DNA of 64,000 nt, taken from contig CALXAM010000043.1 in the NCBI GenBank assembly GCA_944386285.1, positions 1-64,000 on the forward strand, in the 5' to 3' direction. A program made the position numbers and the translations under genes. Every line of letters begins with the position of its first letter. Position 1 is the first letter of the stretch. Below the pieces are notes generated by a model that saw nothing but the letters and a program-made list of their open reading frames with translations, had not been told where the DNA came from and searched no databases. Positions 1 through 7,697 of the stretch are shown here, one piece after another. Source of the stretch: an uncultured Clostridia bacterium (lineage in GTDB: Bacteria; Bacillota; Clostridia; Oscillospirales; Ruminococcaceae).

Positions 1-71
1 TTGCTCCACTTCCGATGTGGTGTCCCTTTCTTTCCCATTCCTATTCCTCCTTTTTCTCTTATTTTACTACG

Positions 72-112
72 AAAAAAGTAGACACCCACACTTTTGTGAG
101 TGTCTACTTTCA
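72..112 (-). terminator. Rho-independent terminator after the sulfatase gene
   Basis: An 11-bp inverted repeat (arms AAAGTAGACAC and GTGTCTACTTT) is followed on the minus strand by a run of six T. It lies about 50 bases beyond the sulfatase stop codon. Bases 1-71 show no gene or other signal that I can support. Confidence 0.85.
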
Positions 113-163
113 TTTTACAGGTGCAGATTCGATATCGAATCAATCCTTTTTTATTTCATTACA

Positions 164-1633
164 TTATCCGTTTGGATACATTTTACGCAGCAACGGAATG
201 CCATATTCCCGTTTCGTACCAGACAGTCGTTTGATATACGCTTCGAGCTGACCGCGGCAATGTTCCGGGCCACCCTCTTTCATGACGGTCCACATTGGAT
301 CAATTGGGTAATTGGAACGTTTCATCATCTCGTCCACCCAATCAAGAATGATCTTTGCACCTTTCGCACAAAGCTCCGGATGATCTGCTGCTAAATTATG
401 CAGCTGGTGCGGATCTTCTTTCACGTTAAAAAGCATTTCCTTTTCAAACAGATGATAACCGCCATGAATGGTACGAATATACACATAATCGTCAAACCGT
501 GCTGAACGCTGGCATACATGACAGCACTGTGTCAGCACCAACGACTCTTTCGAGCAGTCTGTACCATCAAGAATTGTCTTTGCATAGCTTGTACCGTCAT
601 AGATATAATCAGTGCCAAACAGCGGTGTGTGGAGCAGTTCTTTTATCGTTGGCAGTAAATCGACATTATCATGGAATCCCTCTGCAACAAATCCCTTTTT
701 GCCGCCCGGCCATTTAATAATCATCGGGATATGGCAAGTTGGTTCATCTGCCGTTGCATGTTCTCCATAAAGGCCGAGCTCACCAATGTTTTCACCGTGA
801 TCGGACGTAATGATAATCGCAAGATCATCATTATACAAGCCTTTTTCTTTCAGCAAATCGACAATCATTTTAATGTTATCGTCTGTAAAACGAACGCCAC
901 AGTCATAATTGTCGATAAATTCCTTCATTTCCGCCATCGTATCGATTTTTCCCGGGTGGCGCGGGAACTGTGCATTCTGATCATCGTTCCACATATTGAT
1001 TTCATTTGCACCATGCGGTCCAATGTGCATCAAATGTTCTGCGAAAACCTCGTCAGTAATCCAGTTATCGCACAGCGGAACGTCTTTAAACGGATTGCCG
1101 AATGAAGCCGGTGCACGATACGGTGTATGCGGGTCCCAAAAATGCACATGCATAAACCAGTTGTCTTTCTCACCGTTTCGCTCAATCCAGTCGAGTACAT
1201 GCGGTGTAACCTCTTCTGCAGATTCACCGCCGCGCTTTCCGACATTATACATTTCATTAAAGCCGCTGTTAAACCACCAAGAGGAATGGCGCTCTGCAAA
1301 AGTTGAAAACGATACCGTATGCATCCCGGCACGACGGAACTGCACAAACAATCCGTTTTCCGAATAATCATCCGTAAAATGACGGCTTTCTCCTTGCAGG
1401 CGAAGATCTGCCGCTGTACCGCCATGACCTACAACACCGGTACGAATCCCATACTGACCGGTAATCAGAGATGCGCGCGACGGCAGACAAGGCGCATTCG
1501 GGCAGTAGTAATCTGCAAACCGAACGCCCTCCGCTGCGATTGCGTCAATCGTTGGCGAGGTATCACGGCCATATCCGTAGCATCCCAAATGATCGCTTCG
1601 CAATGTGTCAATGTCAAACATCAAAACTCTCAT
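164..1633 (-). CDS. Sulfatase family hydrolase (Cys-type formylglycine motif)
   Basis: A 489-residue alkaline-phosphatase-superfamily hydrolase, probably cleaving sulfate esters. The signature CLPSRASLITG sits near residues 49-59; its Cys would be oxidised to formylglycine, in anaerobes by a radical SAM maturase (anSME) that is not present in this window. Metal-ligand candidates are the early DID motif (residues 7-9) and SDHGE further on. There is no signal peptide, so a cytoplasmic enzyme is inferred. The ATG at 1633 is preferred over the TTG at 1639 because AGAGGG lies 8 bases upstream. The substrate is unknown, and phosphonate monoester hydrolases share the CxPSR motif. Confidence 0.85.
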   Translation of the reverse strand: MRVLMFDIDTLRSDHLGCYGYGRDTSPTIDAIAAEGVRFADYYCPNAPCLPSRASLITGQYGIRTGVVGHGGTAADLRLQGESRHFTDDYSENGLFVQFRRAGMHTVSFSTFAERHSSWWFNSGFNEMYNVGKRGGESAEEVTPHVLDWIERNGEKDNWFMHVHFWDPHTPYRAPASFGNPFKDVPLCDNWITDEVFAEHLMHIGPHGANEINMWNDDQNAQFPRHPGKIDTMAEMKEFIDNYDCGVRFTDDNIKMIVDLLKEKGLYNDDLAIIITSDHGENIGELGLYGEHATADEPTCHIPMIIKWPGGKKGFVAEGFHDNVDLLPTIKELLHTPLFGTDYIYDGTSYAKTILDGTDCSKESLVLTQCCHVCQRSARFDDYVYIRTIHGGYHLFEKEMLFNVKEDPHQLHNLAADHPELCAKGAKIILDWVDEMMKRSNYPIDPMWTVMKEGGPEHCRGQLEAYIKRLSGTKREYGIPLLRKMYPNG

Positions 1634-1658
1634 TGTCAAAACCCTCTTTTTTCTATTT

Positions 1659-2381
1659 TCAAGCGTTCACGCGGTGCGCACGCTCCGCAAGATACGCTTC
1701 AAAACGAGACTGATCTGCATTGATAATCAATTCTTCCGGAAAATCTACTTCCTTAAGCATCGAGAGTACACGTGGAACTTGTCCGATTCGATATGCAAAA
1801 TGTGCGTCGGAATTGACAACCGCCCGACAACCATGCTTTTTACAAAGCGCCGCAATCGTTTTGCAGTTTTGTGCGCTGGCCGGACGAGAGCTGAACGTTC
1901 CTTCGTTAAACTCAACCAACTTTCCTTCTGCTGCAAACACACGAATCGCCCAGTCATAATCATATGGATAGTCGGCGAGGCCGCTGTGGCCAATCACATC
2001 CACATGACGATTTTTTGCTGCACCAATGTACGCCTGCGTAATTTCCTCAACACCCGCAGGTTTTAACACAGGTGAATGAATCGACGCTACGACAAAAGCA
2101 AGACGGGAAAGCTGCTCATCGGTTACATCTAACGTTCCATCATAATCGCAGATATTTGCCTCTATTCCGCGCAAAAGCTTTACACCAAACAGCTCATCCG
2201 GTAAGATACGCAGGTTTTCAAAATGCCACCAATGCGGCGCATCCGTCATTTTCGGCGCATGGTCGGTCATTCCCAAATACAAAAGACCGATGCTTGCCGC
2301 AAACTGCGCGTTTTCCAGAATGGTAGAATACGCATGGGTAGAAGCTAATGTATGCGTGTGCGTGTCTGCAATCAGTTTCAT
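1659..2381 (-). CDS. PHP-domain phosphatase (YcdX / histidinol-phosphatase-like)
   Basis: A 240-residue PHP-fold metal-dependent phosphoesterase. The N-terminal DTHTHT, then GMTDHAP, and the C-terminal NSDAH give the His/Asp cluster expected to bind three metal ions. The length fits the YcdX-like family (about 240-250 residues) rather than true histidinol phosphatases. It lies 15 bases downstream of hprK and is probably co-transcribed with it. From memory, genes of this type neighbour hprK and rapZ in clostridia. The physiological substrate is unknown, and a histidine-biosynthesis role is not supported because no his genes are nearby. Confidence 0.85.
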   Translation of the reverse strand: MKLIADTHTHTLASTHAYSTILENAQFAASIGLLYLGMTDHAPKMTDAPHWWHFENLRILPDELFGVKLLRGIEANICDYDGTLDVTDEQLSRLAFVVASIHSPVLKPAGVEEITQAYIGAAKNRHVDVIGHSGLADYPYDYDWAIRVFAAEGKLVEFNEGTFSSRPASAQNCKTIAALCKKHGCRAVVNSDAHFAYRIGQVPRVLSMLKEVDFPEELIINADQSRFEAYLAERAHRVNA

Positions 2382-2396
2382 TAAAATCCTCCAGCT

Positions 2397-3356
2397 TTAA
2401 AAAAGGTCCCAATTCTTTACACTTGTTGAATTTTCAACAGGCATTCCGAGATTCTGCATCAATTCTTGCGCCGCATTGTATCCCATCTTCTTCTGACGAT
2501 TATTCATTGCAGCAACCTCAAGAATAATAGCAAGGTTTCTTCCCGGTTTTACCGGAATGGTTAAACACGGTACTTGAATGCCAAGCAGTGTCGCATACTC
2601 GTTTTCCATTCCCATCCGGTCATATGCCTTTTTCGGATCCCACAGCTCAAGTTTTACAATCATATCAATTTTCTCGGTCACTTTAACAGCGCCCATACCG
2701 AACAAACGGCGTGCATTGATAATACCAATACCACGAAGCTCCAAAAAGTGACGAATATTTTCCGGAGAGGTACCAACCAGTGTTCGGTTCGATACACGGC
2801 GGATTTCCACCGCATCATCTGCAATCAAACGATGTCCACGTTTTACAAGTTCAATCGCTGTCTCACTTTTGCCAACGCCGCTTTCACCTAAAATCAGCAT
2901 ACCTTCGCCGTATGCCTCGATCAGTACGCCATGACGTGTAATACGCGGCGCCAGTTCTACATTTAAATAGGAAAGCAATCCGGACAGAAAGCTGGATGTA
3001 TTGTCACTGGTGCGCAGACAAGCGACCCCATTTTCTTGCGCTGCCTCTAAAATTTCCGTAAAAATATCAAGTCCGCGTGTGACAATCAACGCAGGAAATT
3101 TCAGTTTAAAGAAGTTGTCAATCCGTTTTTTCCGTTCTTCTTCCGGAAGCTGTTGTAAATATGCAATTTCACTCAAGCCAAAAATCTGAATACGTTTTTT
3201 ATCAAAATATTCCGTAAATCCCGCTAAGTTTAAACCGGGACGATTCACGTCAGCGCTTGAAATTAAAATACTGCCCTCGCCTTGCGGCATATAGATTACT
3301 TCCAGACCAAACTCTCTCACGATCTTATCAATATCCACCGTAAAAACTGAAGCCAT
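2397..3356 (-). CDS. hprK: HPr kinase/phosphorylase
   Basis: A bifunctional enzyme that phosphorylates or dephosphorylates Ser46 of HPr, linking glycolytic state to carbon catabolite control in low-GC Gram-positives. The protein is 319 residues, the usual length. Visible are the Walker A motif GESGVGKS at residues 157-164, the downstream ADDAVEIR segment and the family signature ELRGIGIINARRLFGMG. The start is supported by AGGAGG ten bases upstream. It is the first gene of an hprK-PHP unit with its own promoter (3397-3425). Confidence 0.96.
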   Translation of the reverse strand: MASVFTVDIDKIVREFGLEVIYMPQGEGSILISSADVNRPGLNLAGFTEYFDKKRIQIFGLSEIAYLQQLPEEERKKRIDNFFKLKFPALIVTRGLDIFTEILEAAQENGVACLRTSDNTSSFLSGLLSYLNVELAPRITRHGVLIEAYGEGMLILGESGVGKSETAIELVKRGHRLIADDAVEIRRVSNRTLVGTSPENIRHFLELRGIGIINARRLFGMGAVKVTEKIDMIVKLELWDPKKAYDRMGMENEYATLLGIQVPCLTIPVKPGRNLAIILEVAAMNNRQKKMGYNAAQELMQNLGMPVENSTSVKNWDLF

Positions 3357-3396
3357 ATCTAATAGACCTCCTTAAAAGTTATACAAGATTAAGTTC

Positions 3397-3425
3397 ATTA
3401 TACACGAAACAAAACAGACATTCAA
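3397..3425 (-). promoter_or_regulatory. Sigma-A promoter of hprK
   Basis: On the minus strand TTGAAT and TATAAT are separated by 17 bases, with TG immediately before the -10. This is the only strong match in the 136-base gap between hprK and the divergent DUF421 gene. Confidence 0.7.
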
Positions 3426-3492
3426 TTGTTTCTTTGAATAAATCTGTGTAAAACATGCACAATAACAGAAGAAGAAAAATGGAGGAACCAGT

Positions 3493-4179
3493 ATGCTTGT
3501 AGTCTTTTTCCGAGCGTTATTTTTATATTTTTTTATTACACTCGGCGTCCGTCTAATGGGAAAACGTCAGCTTGGAGAGCTGCAGCCGGCAGAATTCGTC
3601 ATTGCAATTTTGATTTCAAATATTGCCTCCCTCCCAATTGAAGACACAAGTATTCCAATGATTATCGGAATCATTCCAATTTTTGTCCTTGTCGCATGTG
3701 AAGTCATTGTATCCGGTATTTCTTTAAAATCAAGACGATTTCGTTCCATTATCTCCGGACGGCCTGTTGTCGTCATTCACGATGGTGTCATCGATCAAAA
3801 AAATTTACGCACACTTCGTTTCTCCGTGGATGATCTGCTCGCTTCCCTTCGTCAGCAAAATGTTTTCGATGTTTCCACCGTATGGTATGCAATCGTCGAA
3901 ACAACCGGAAAAGTAAGTGTCATTCAAAAATACGGCGAAAGCCCGGTCACTTCAAAAGAATTAAATCTCACAGGCGAAAACGAAACGCCGCCCACTTTGG
4001 TTGTAAGCGACGGAAAATTCATAGAAGAAACTTCAAAAGAAACCGCTTTGATACAGTCGCAAGCTAAAGAATTTTTAAAACGAAAGCATTTAACCGTTCG
4101 GGACGTTTTTTTGATGACAGGCACGAAAGACGGAACGTTTACTATTGTTAAAAAAACGAAAAAGGGGAAATCTTCATGA
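3493..4179 (+). CDS. DUF421 membrane protein (YetF family)
   Basis: A 228-residue integral membrane protein of the DUF421/YetF family. Hydrophobic segments cover roughly residues 1-22, 34-50 and 57-76. They are followed by the conserved soluble domain with GRPVVVIHDGVI and LRFSVDDLLASLRQ. The GKRQLGELQPAEFVI segment after the first helix is typical of the family. In B. subtilis some members are spore-germination or membrane-stress related, but no biochemical activity is established. ATGGAGG precedes the start by a few bases. It overlaps the next gene by four bases (ATGA), so the two are translationally coupled. Confidence 0.88.
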   Translation: MLVVFFRALFLYFFITLGVRLMGKRQLGELQPAEFVIAILISNIASLPIEDTSIPMIIGIIPIFVLVACEVIVSGISLKSRRFRSIISGRPVVVIHDGVIDQKNLRTLRFSVDDLLASLRQQNVFDVSTVWYAIVETTGKVSVIQKYGESPVTSKELNLTGENETPPTLVVSDGKFIEETSKETALIQSQAKEFLKRKHLTVRDVFLMTGTKDGTFTIVKKTKKGKSS

Positions 4180-4556
4180 AGCGTGTTCCCGTTGCCATCT
4201 CTATTCTGCTGATATTTTCAATCATCGCCGCATTGGGTATTTTTTATGCGAAAACCACTTGTAATACGATGTCTCAATATGCGCTTGACGCGCAGGAAAG
4301 CTGCGAACGAAACGATCAGGCATCTGCTGCACAAACAATAAACAGGATGTCCGCCTATTTTGAAAGCAGACATCCTGTTTTAAGTCTTTATGCACATCAT
4401 GATGAGCTTGAATCCCTTGATACCAATTTAGTGGTTGCGGCTGAACAAGTGCGCGTCGGGAATCTGACTCTTGCTGCCGCAACATTGTCAGAAATTCATT
4501 TCATGGCAAACCACATCTATGAACGGGAACTTCCAAGCTTTCACAATTTATTTTAA
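4176..4556 (+). CDS. DUF4363 family membrane-anchored protein
   Basis: A 126-residue protein with one N-terminal hydrophobic helix (about residues 5-24) and an extracytoplasmic helical domain, matching DUF4363 in size and layout. These proteins are commonly paired with DUF421 genes, as here, where the start overlaps the upstream stop. A partnership with the DUF421 protein is inferred from the pairing. Its 3' end overlaps the convergent nrdR gene by four bases, which leaves no room for a normal terminator between them. Confidence 0.75.
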   Translation: MKRVPVAISILLIFSIIAALGIFYAKTTCNTMSQYALDAQESCERNDQASAAQTINRMSAYFESRHPVLSLYAHHDELESLDTNLVVAAEQVRVGNLTLAAATLSEIHFMANHIYERELPSFHNLF

Positions 4557-5011
4557 TTCGTTCCTTTTTGCATCTCGGCAAGCTCTGCCAAAAAGCTATC
4601 GATATCTTTAAAGTCTTTATAAACAGAAGCAAACCGAATATATGCGACTTCATCAACATCGCGTAACTTTTGGAGTACCAATCGTCCGATTTCAGATGAC
4701 GGAATTTCTTTGACCATTTGATTTGCAAAATGCGCTTCAATCTCAGAAATCAAACGGTCAATCCGCTCGGTTGATACCGGACGTTTGACACACGCACGTT
4801 GAATTTTCCCCCGAAGTTTTTCTCTGTCAAATGGTTCTCTGGATTTATCACGTTTTACCACCATTAACGGAACCATTTCAATTTCTTCGTATGTTGTAAA
4901 ACGTGCGCCGCACTTTAAGCATTCACGCCTTCGCCTGATTTTCGCCCCATCTTCACTTTGGCGTGAATCGATTACACGACTTTCTAAATTTCCGCAAACA
5001 CTGCATTTCAT
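4553..5011 (-). CDS. nrdR: Transcriptional repressor NrdR
   Basis: An ATP/dATP-sensing repressor of ribonucleotide reductase operons. The 152-residue protein starts with the zinc ribbon MKCSVCG (Cys3, Cys6) followed by ECLKCGARFTTYEE, then the ATP-cone region (VVKRDKSREPFDREKL). The ATG at 5011 is chosen because family members begin MKCP/S and a GGGAG site lies just upstream; the open frame extends 22 codons further but has no site there. The likely target is the nrdD operon at 45-47.7 kb, whose promoter carries two NrdR-box-like sequences. Confidence 0.95.
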   Translation of the reverse strand: MKCSVCGNLESRVIDSRQSEDGAKIRRRRECLKCGARFTTYEEIEMVPLMVVKRDKSREPFDREKLRGKIQRACVKRPVSTERIDRLISEIEAHFANQMVKEIPSSEIGRLVLQKLRDVDEVAYIRFASVYKDFKDIDSFLAELAEMQKGTN

Positions 5012-5104
5012 CGCCGAACGCTCCCTCTTCCGTATATCGCCGCAAGCAGCCCCTGCAGATAAACCGTTCTCCTGCATACAGCGTATTTCGGCACCAGTGT
5101 TCTT

Positions 5105-5133
5105 ATTATATCAGATTTCATTCACAGATACAA
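5105..5133 (-). promoter_or_regulatory. Promoter of nrdR
   Basis: On the minus strand TTGTAT and TATAAT are separated by 17 bases, with a TGA extended -10. It overlaps the last codons of the preceding gene (5118-5384), so nrdR can be transcribed independently. Confidence 0.65.
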
Positions 5134-5384
5134 GCAAAAACCAATGTCTGCTCCGAAACAATATCTTCTATCACATCACCAACGTGAACTGGTTCTACCT
5201 CCCCTTCTTTTAAAGTGATTAAGATCGATTCCACAAATGCCCGGTCATCAGAAATTGCCTCTTCATGAAAAATTATTTGACCCGTCAATCGATCTGTGAT
5301 TTTGATACCATACTGAATAATGTCATTCTCACCCGTCTGCGTACACGTCAATTCTCCCTCTGAGTGTCCCCAATGCTGCATCAT
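5118..5384 (-). CDS. Small DUF6514-like protein
   Basis: A small acidic protein of about 88 residues resembling the clostridial DUF6514 group, with a central YGIKITDR segment and two C-terminal Cys (VFACICE). It has no transmembrane segment or catalytic motif. The start is one of two adjacent ATG codons (5384 or 5381) behind GGAGGAG; the open frame runs upstream to 5447 without a ribosome site. A promoter (5436-5463) and Spo0A-box-like repeats upstream hint at expression tied to sporulation entry, which is inference. Confidence 0.6.
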   Translation of the reverse strand: MMQHWGHSEGELTCTQTGENDIIQYGIKITDRLTGQIIFHEEAISDDRAFVESILITLKEGEVEPVHVGDVIEDIVSEQTLVFACICE

Positions 5385-5435
5385 TTTCTCCTCCAATAAT
5401 TTGTATACCCTGCACAATCCGAGCAGGTAATTCAC

Positions 5436-5463
5436 ATTATATGCCAATTACTATGTTTGTAAA
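5436..5463 (-). promoter_or_regulatory. Promoter of the DUF6514-like gene
   Basis: On the minus strand TTTACA and TATAAT are separated by 16 bases. The predicted transcript starts about 45 bases upstream of the ATG. Confidence 0.6.
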
Positions 5464-5492
5464 TACACGAAAACAAGAAAAATATGCAGTAA

Positions 5493-5523
5493 TTCGACAA
5501 AAATCGACTTCTCTCCACCGACA
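5493..5523. promoter_or_regulatory. Possible Spo0A boxes
   Basis: TTCGACA at 5493-5499 is the reverse complement of the consensus 0A box TGTCGAA. Two weaker repeats, ATCGACT (5503-5509) and ACCGACA (5517-5523), follow at short spacing. They lie about 30-60 bases upstream of the -35 at 5458-5463, a position suited to regulation by Spo0A. Seven-base matches in AT-rich DNA are weak evidence on their own. Confidence 0.35.
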
Positions 5524-5531
5524 AAATAAGA

Positions 5532-5567
5532 AAAACGCCTTCAGTTTGTTGAAAACTCCAGCGTTTT
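5532..5567 (-). terminator. Terminator after the TIM-barrel gene
   Basis: The arms AAAACGC and GCGTTTT are followed on the minus strand by TTTTTCTT. The loop holds a second short complementary pair (GGAGTTTTC / CAAACTGAAG region). It lies about 40 bases past the stop of the gene at 5606-6379. Confidence 0.65.
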
Positions 5568-5605
5568 ATTGATGATATACAAAAATATACATTTATGTTT
5601 GTGTA

Positions 5606-6379
5606 CTATAACAGTTTTAAATTTTTATAACTTAAAAAGATTTCTTCCTCACTTTTTAACAAATCACGGTATAATTCAACAATTATTCCACCATCATAAT
5701 TGGCTTCCCGCAACGCATCTACGGTCTTTTTGACATAAGAAGAGCCTTCTTGAATGGCACAGCAATCGCATTCCGGTACACTGTCACTGATATGCACATG
5801 GCAAATCTGCTTCGCAAACCGGCGGATAAATAAAACAGGATCGACGCCTGATCGAAGTGCTTGCTTATTGTCAAATACGAACCGAACATCCCCGTCAAGA
5901 TACCGGCACATTTCTGCAAGAAATGAAACAGACCGGCTTTTGCAGCGTTCTACATTTTCCTGTGCAACCGTAATGCCGAATGTTTTTCCGAGATCTCTTA
6001 ATACAGCAAACCGTTCATAATATTCCCGATCATCCAAAGGTCCTTGTTTCCGATCGCCATGAAACACAAAAATGCTTGCATTTAAATGATTCATCATATC
6101 AAAATACCGTTTATGATATTCAATTCCATCTTGAAAACGGCGCGGATAATTGGTAAACAGCATAAACGGTTCAAATGCACACGTATATGGATGTACGGAA
6201 AGAATACGCATTCCGGTATCATCCGCTGCCTGCTTCATTTTTTTCGCATAAGACTCAGAAAGTTCGCTCGCAGTATTTAAAAAGATTTCACAGCATGGAA
6301 TCTGATGGTTTGCAAGCACCTGCACGCTTTGTTCCGTTTCCTGCGGATAAAAACAAGCAGTCGAAATTCCATATAGCAC
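5606..6379 (-). CDS. TIM-barrel sugar-phosphate isomerase/epimerase-like protein
   Basis: A 257-residue protein of the xylose-isomerase-like TIM-barrel superfamily (AP endonuclease 2 fold). Supporting motifs are LSVHPYT, IFVFHGDR, ITVAQENVER, FVFDNKQA, ICHVHISD and IIVELYRD, which place His/Glu/Asp metal ligands at strand ends as in sugar epimerases. The GTG at 6379 is selected because GGAG stands eight bases before it; the open frame continues 53 codons further upstream without a ribosome site. The -10 TATACT with TGC extension lies at 6408-6413. The substrate cannot be assigned. Confidence 0.75.
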   Translation of the reverse strand: MLYGISTACFYPQETEQSVQVLANHQIPCCEIFLNTASELSESYAKKMKQAADDTGMRILSVHPYTCAFEPFMLFTNYPRRFQDGIEYHKRYFDMMNHLNASIFVFHGDRKQGPLDDREYYERFAVLRDLGKTFGITVAQENVERCKSRSVSFLAEMCRYLDGDVRFVFDNKQALRSGVDPVLFIRRFAKQICHVHISDSVPECDCCAIQEGSSYVKKTVDALREANYDGGIIVELYRDLLKSEEEIFLSYKNLKLL

Positions 6380-6461
6380 ACGCTCATCTCCTTTTTCTTC
6401 TTTTAACAGTATAGCACAATTCGGAATGCAAAAAAAGAGAAAAATAGAGGGAGAAATCGGC

Positions 6462-6490
6462 TTGTCAAGTGTAAAAAAGTATGTTACCAT
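6462..6490 (+). promoter_or_regulatory. Promoter of the DegV gene
   Basis: TTGTCA and TACCAT are spaced by 17 bases, about 38 bases before the DegV ATG. It diverges from the promoter of the TIM-barrel gene (-10 at 6408-6413). Confidence 0.5.
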
Positions 6491-6528
6491 ACGAGTAAGA
6501 TGATTGTGATGAATGGAGCGTGTTTTGT

Positions 6529-7380
6529 ATGGCAGCAATTAAAATTACCGGCGACAGCACGATTGACCTTTCAAAAGAATTGCTCGAGCGGTATCAAGTT
6601 GACATCATTCCCTTGTATGTAACGTTTGGCGAAGAGGCAAAAAAAGACGGCGTTACGGTAACGCCCGAAGATATTTACGCTTATTTTGCACAGACAAAAA
6701 CGGTTCCGAAAACAGCGGCTGCTTCTGTGCAGGATTATATTGATTTTTTCACCGAACAACGCAAACATCACGATGCAGTGATCCATTTTAATATCAGTTC
6801 GGAGTTCTCAAGCACTTATCAAAATGCCTGCATCGCCGCAGCAGAAGTGGGCGGCGTCTATCCGGTCGATTCGAGAAACTTATCAACCGGTTCCGCACTC
6901 TTAGTGCTCGACGCGTGCGACATGGCTGCACAGGGCAAATCGGTGGAAGAAATTTTGGAAGCAATCAAGAAAGAAACCGATTTAGTGGAAGCAAGCTTTA
7001 TCATCAATACGCTTACTTATTTGTACAAAGGCGGCCGCTGCTCTGGTGTTGCAGCATTGGGTGCAAATCTGTTAAAGCTTCGCCCTTCCATTTTAGTACA
7101 AGGCGGAAAAATGAATGTCGGCAAAAAATACCGCGGCGCATATATCAGCTGTATGGAAAACTACATTAAAGACCGTTTATTGAACCGGACAGATATTCGC
7201 ACGGATCGTGTATTCCTTACACATACAAAATGCGACGATGCTTGTCTTGAAGCAGCGCGCCGCACATTAAATGAATGTATGCCGTTTGCAGAAGTGCTCG
7301 AAACAACTGCCGGATGCACCGTTACCACGCACTGCGGCGAAAGTACGCTGGGTGTGCTGTTTGTGCGCAAGCCCGAATAA
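6529..7380 (+). CDS. DegV family fatty-acid-binding protein
   Basis: A 283-residue DegV (EDD-fold) protein. Family members bind a fatty acid and act as FakB-type carriers that present it to the kinase FakA for exogenous fatty acid use. Motifs seen are ITGDSTIDL at the N terminus, PLYVTFGEEAKKDG, FNISSEFSSTYQN (lipid-headgroup loop) and LTYLYKGGRCSG. The ATG at 6529 is preferred over the GTG at 6520, since GGAG lies ten bases upstream of the ATG and only one base from the GTG. No fakA gene is in the window. Confidence 0.88.
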   Translation: MAAIKITGDSTIDLSKELLERYQVDIIPLYVTFGEEAKKDGVTVTPEDIYAYFAQTKTVPKTAAASVQDYIDFFTEQRKHHDAVIHFNISSEFSSTYQNACIAAAEVGGVYPVDSRNLSTGSALLVLDACDMAAQGKSVEEILEAIKKETDLVEASFIINTLTYLYKGGRCSGVAALGANLLKLRPSILVQGGKMNVGKKYRGAYISCMENYIKDRLLNRTDIRTDRVFLTHTKCDDACLEAARRTLNECMPFAEVLETTAGCTVTTHCGESTLGVLFVRKPE

Positions 7381-7383
7381 TGG

Positions 7384-7412
7384 TTGACTTTTCTTCATTT
7401 TTTGGATATACT
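7384..7412 (+). promoter_or_regulatory. Sigma-A promoter of the metG T-box leader
   Basis: TTGACT and TATACT are separated by exactly 17 bases, starting four bases after the DegV stop codon. The transcript is expected to start near 7419. Confidence 0.85.
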
Positions 7413-7418
7413 ATAGTT

Positions 7419-7676
7419 TATATATGAACAAACGCAACGAAAAGAAGAGTACGCACAGCGGATGCCAAAAAGAGAGCCCGGATAGGTGAAAGCGGGCGGC
7501 AGACAACCTGCGGAACATGGTCTTGGAGCGGCGTCGGTGAGTTTTTTAAATAAACCGGCGACGGAACGCACGCCGTTATATTGTGCACAATGAGGCACGG
7601 GTTTCCGTGTGAATTTAAAGTGGTACCACGAAGCATAAGCGCTCTCGTCTTTAAACAAAAAGACGGAGCGCTTTTA
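7419..7676 (+). promoter_or_regulatory. T-box riboswitch (methionine)
   Basis: A roughly 260-base structured leader that senses uncharged tRNA-Met and controls metG. Stem I features include GAAGAGTACG (S-turn, about 7440-7449) and the distal loop around 7472-7498. The sequence GGAACATGG holds an ATG specifier at 7517-7519. The T-box with core TGGTACC lies at 7621-7627 and would pair with the tRNA acceptor end. It is followed by a terminator (arms about 7638-7652 and 7658-7672, then TTTT). This leader fills the only gene-free stretch longer than 300 bases in the window. Confidence 0.93.
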
Positions 7677-7697
7677 TTGTTGCAGGAGGTTTTTATC

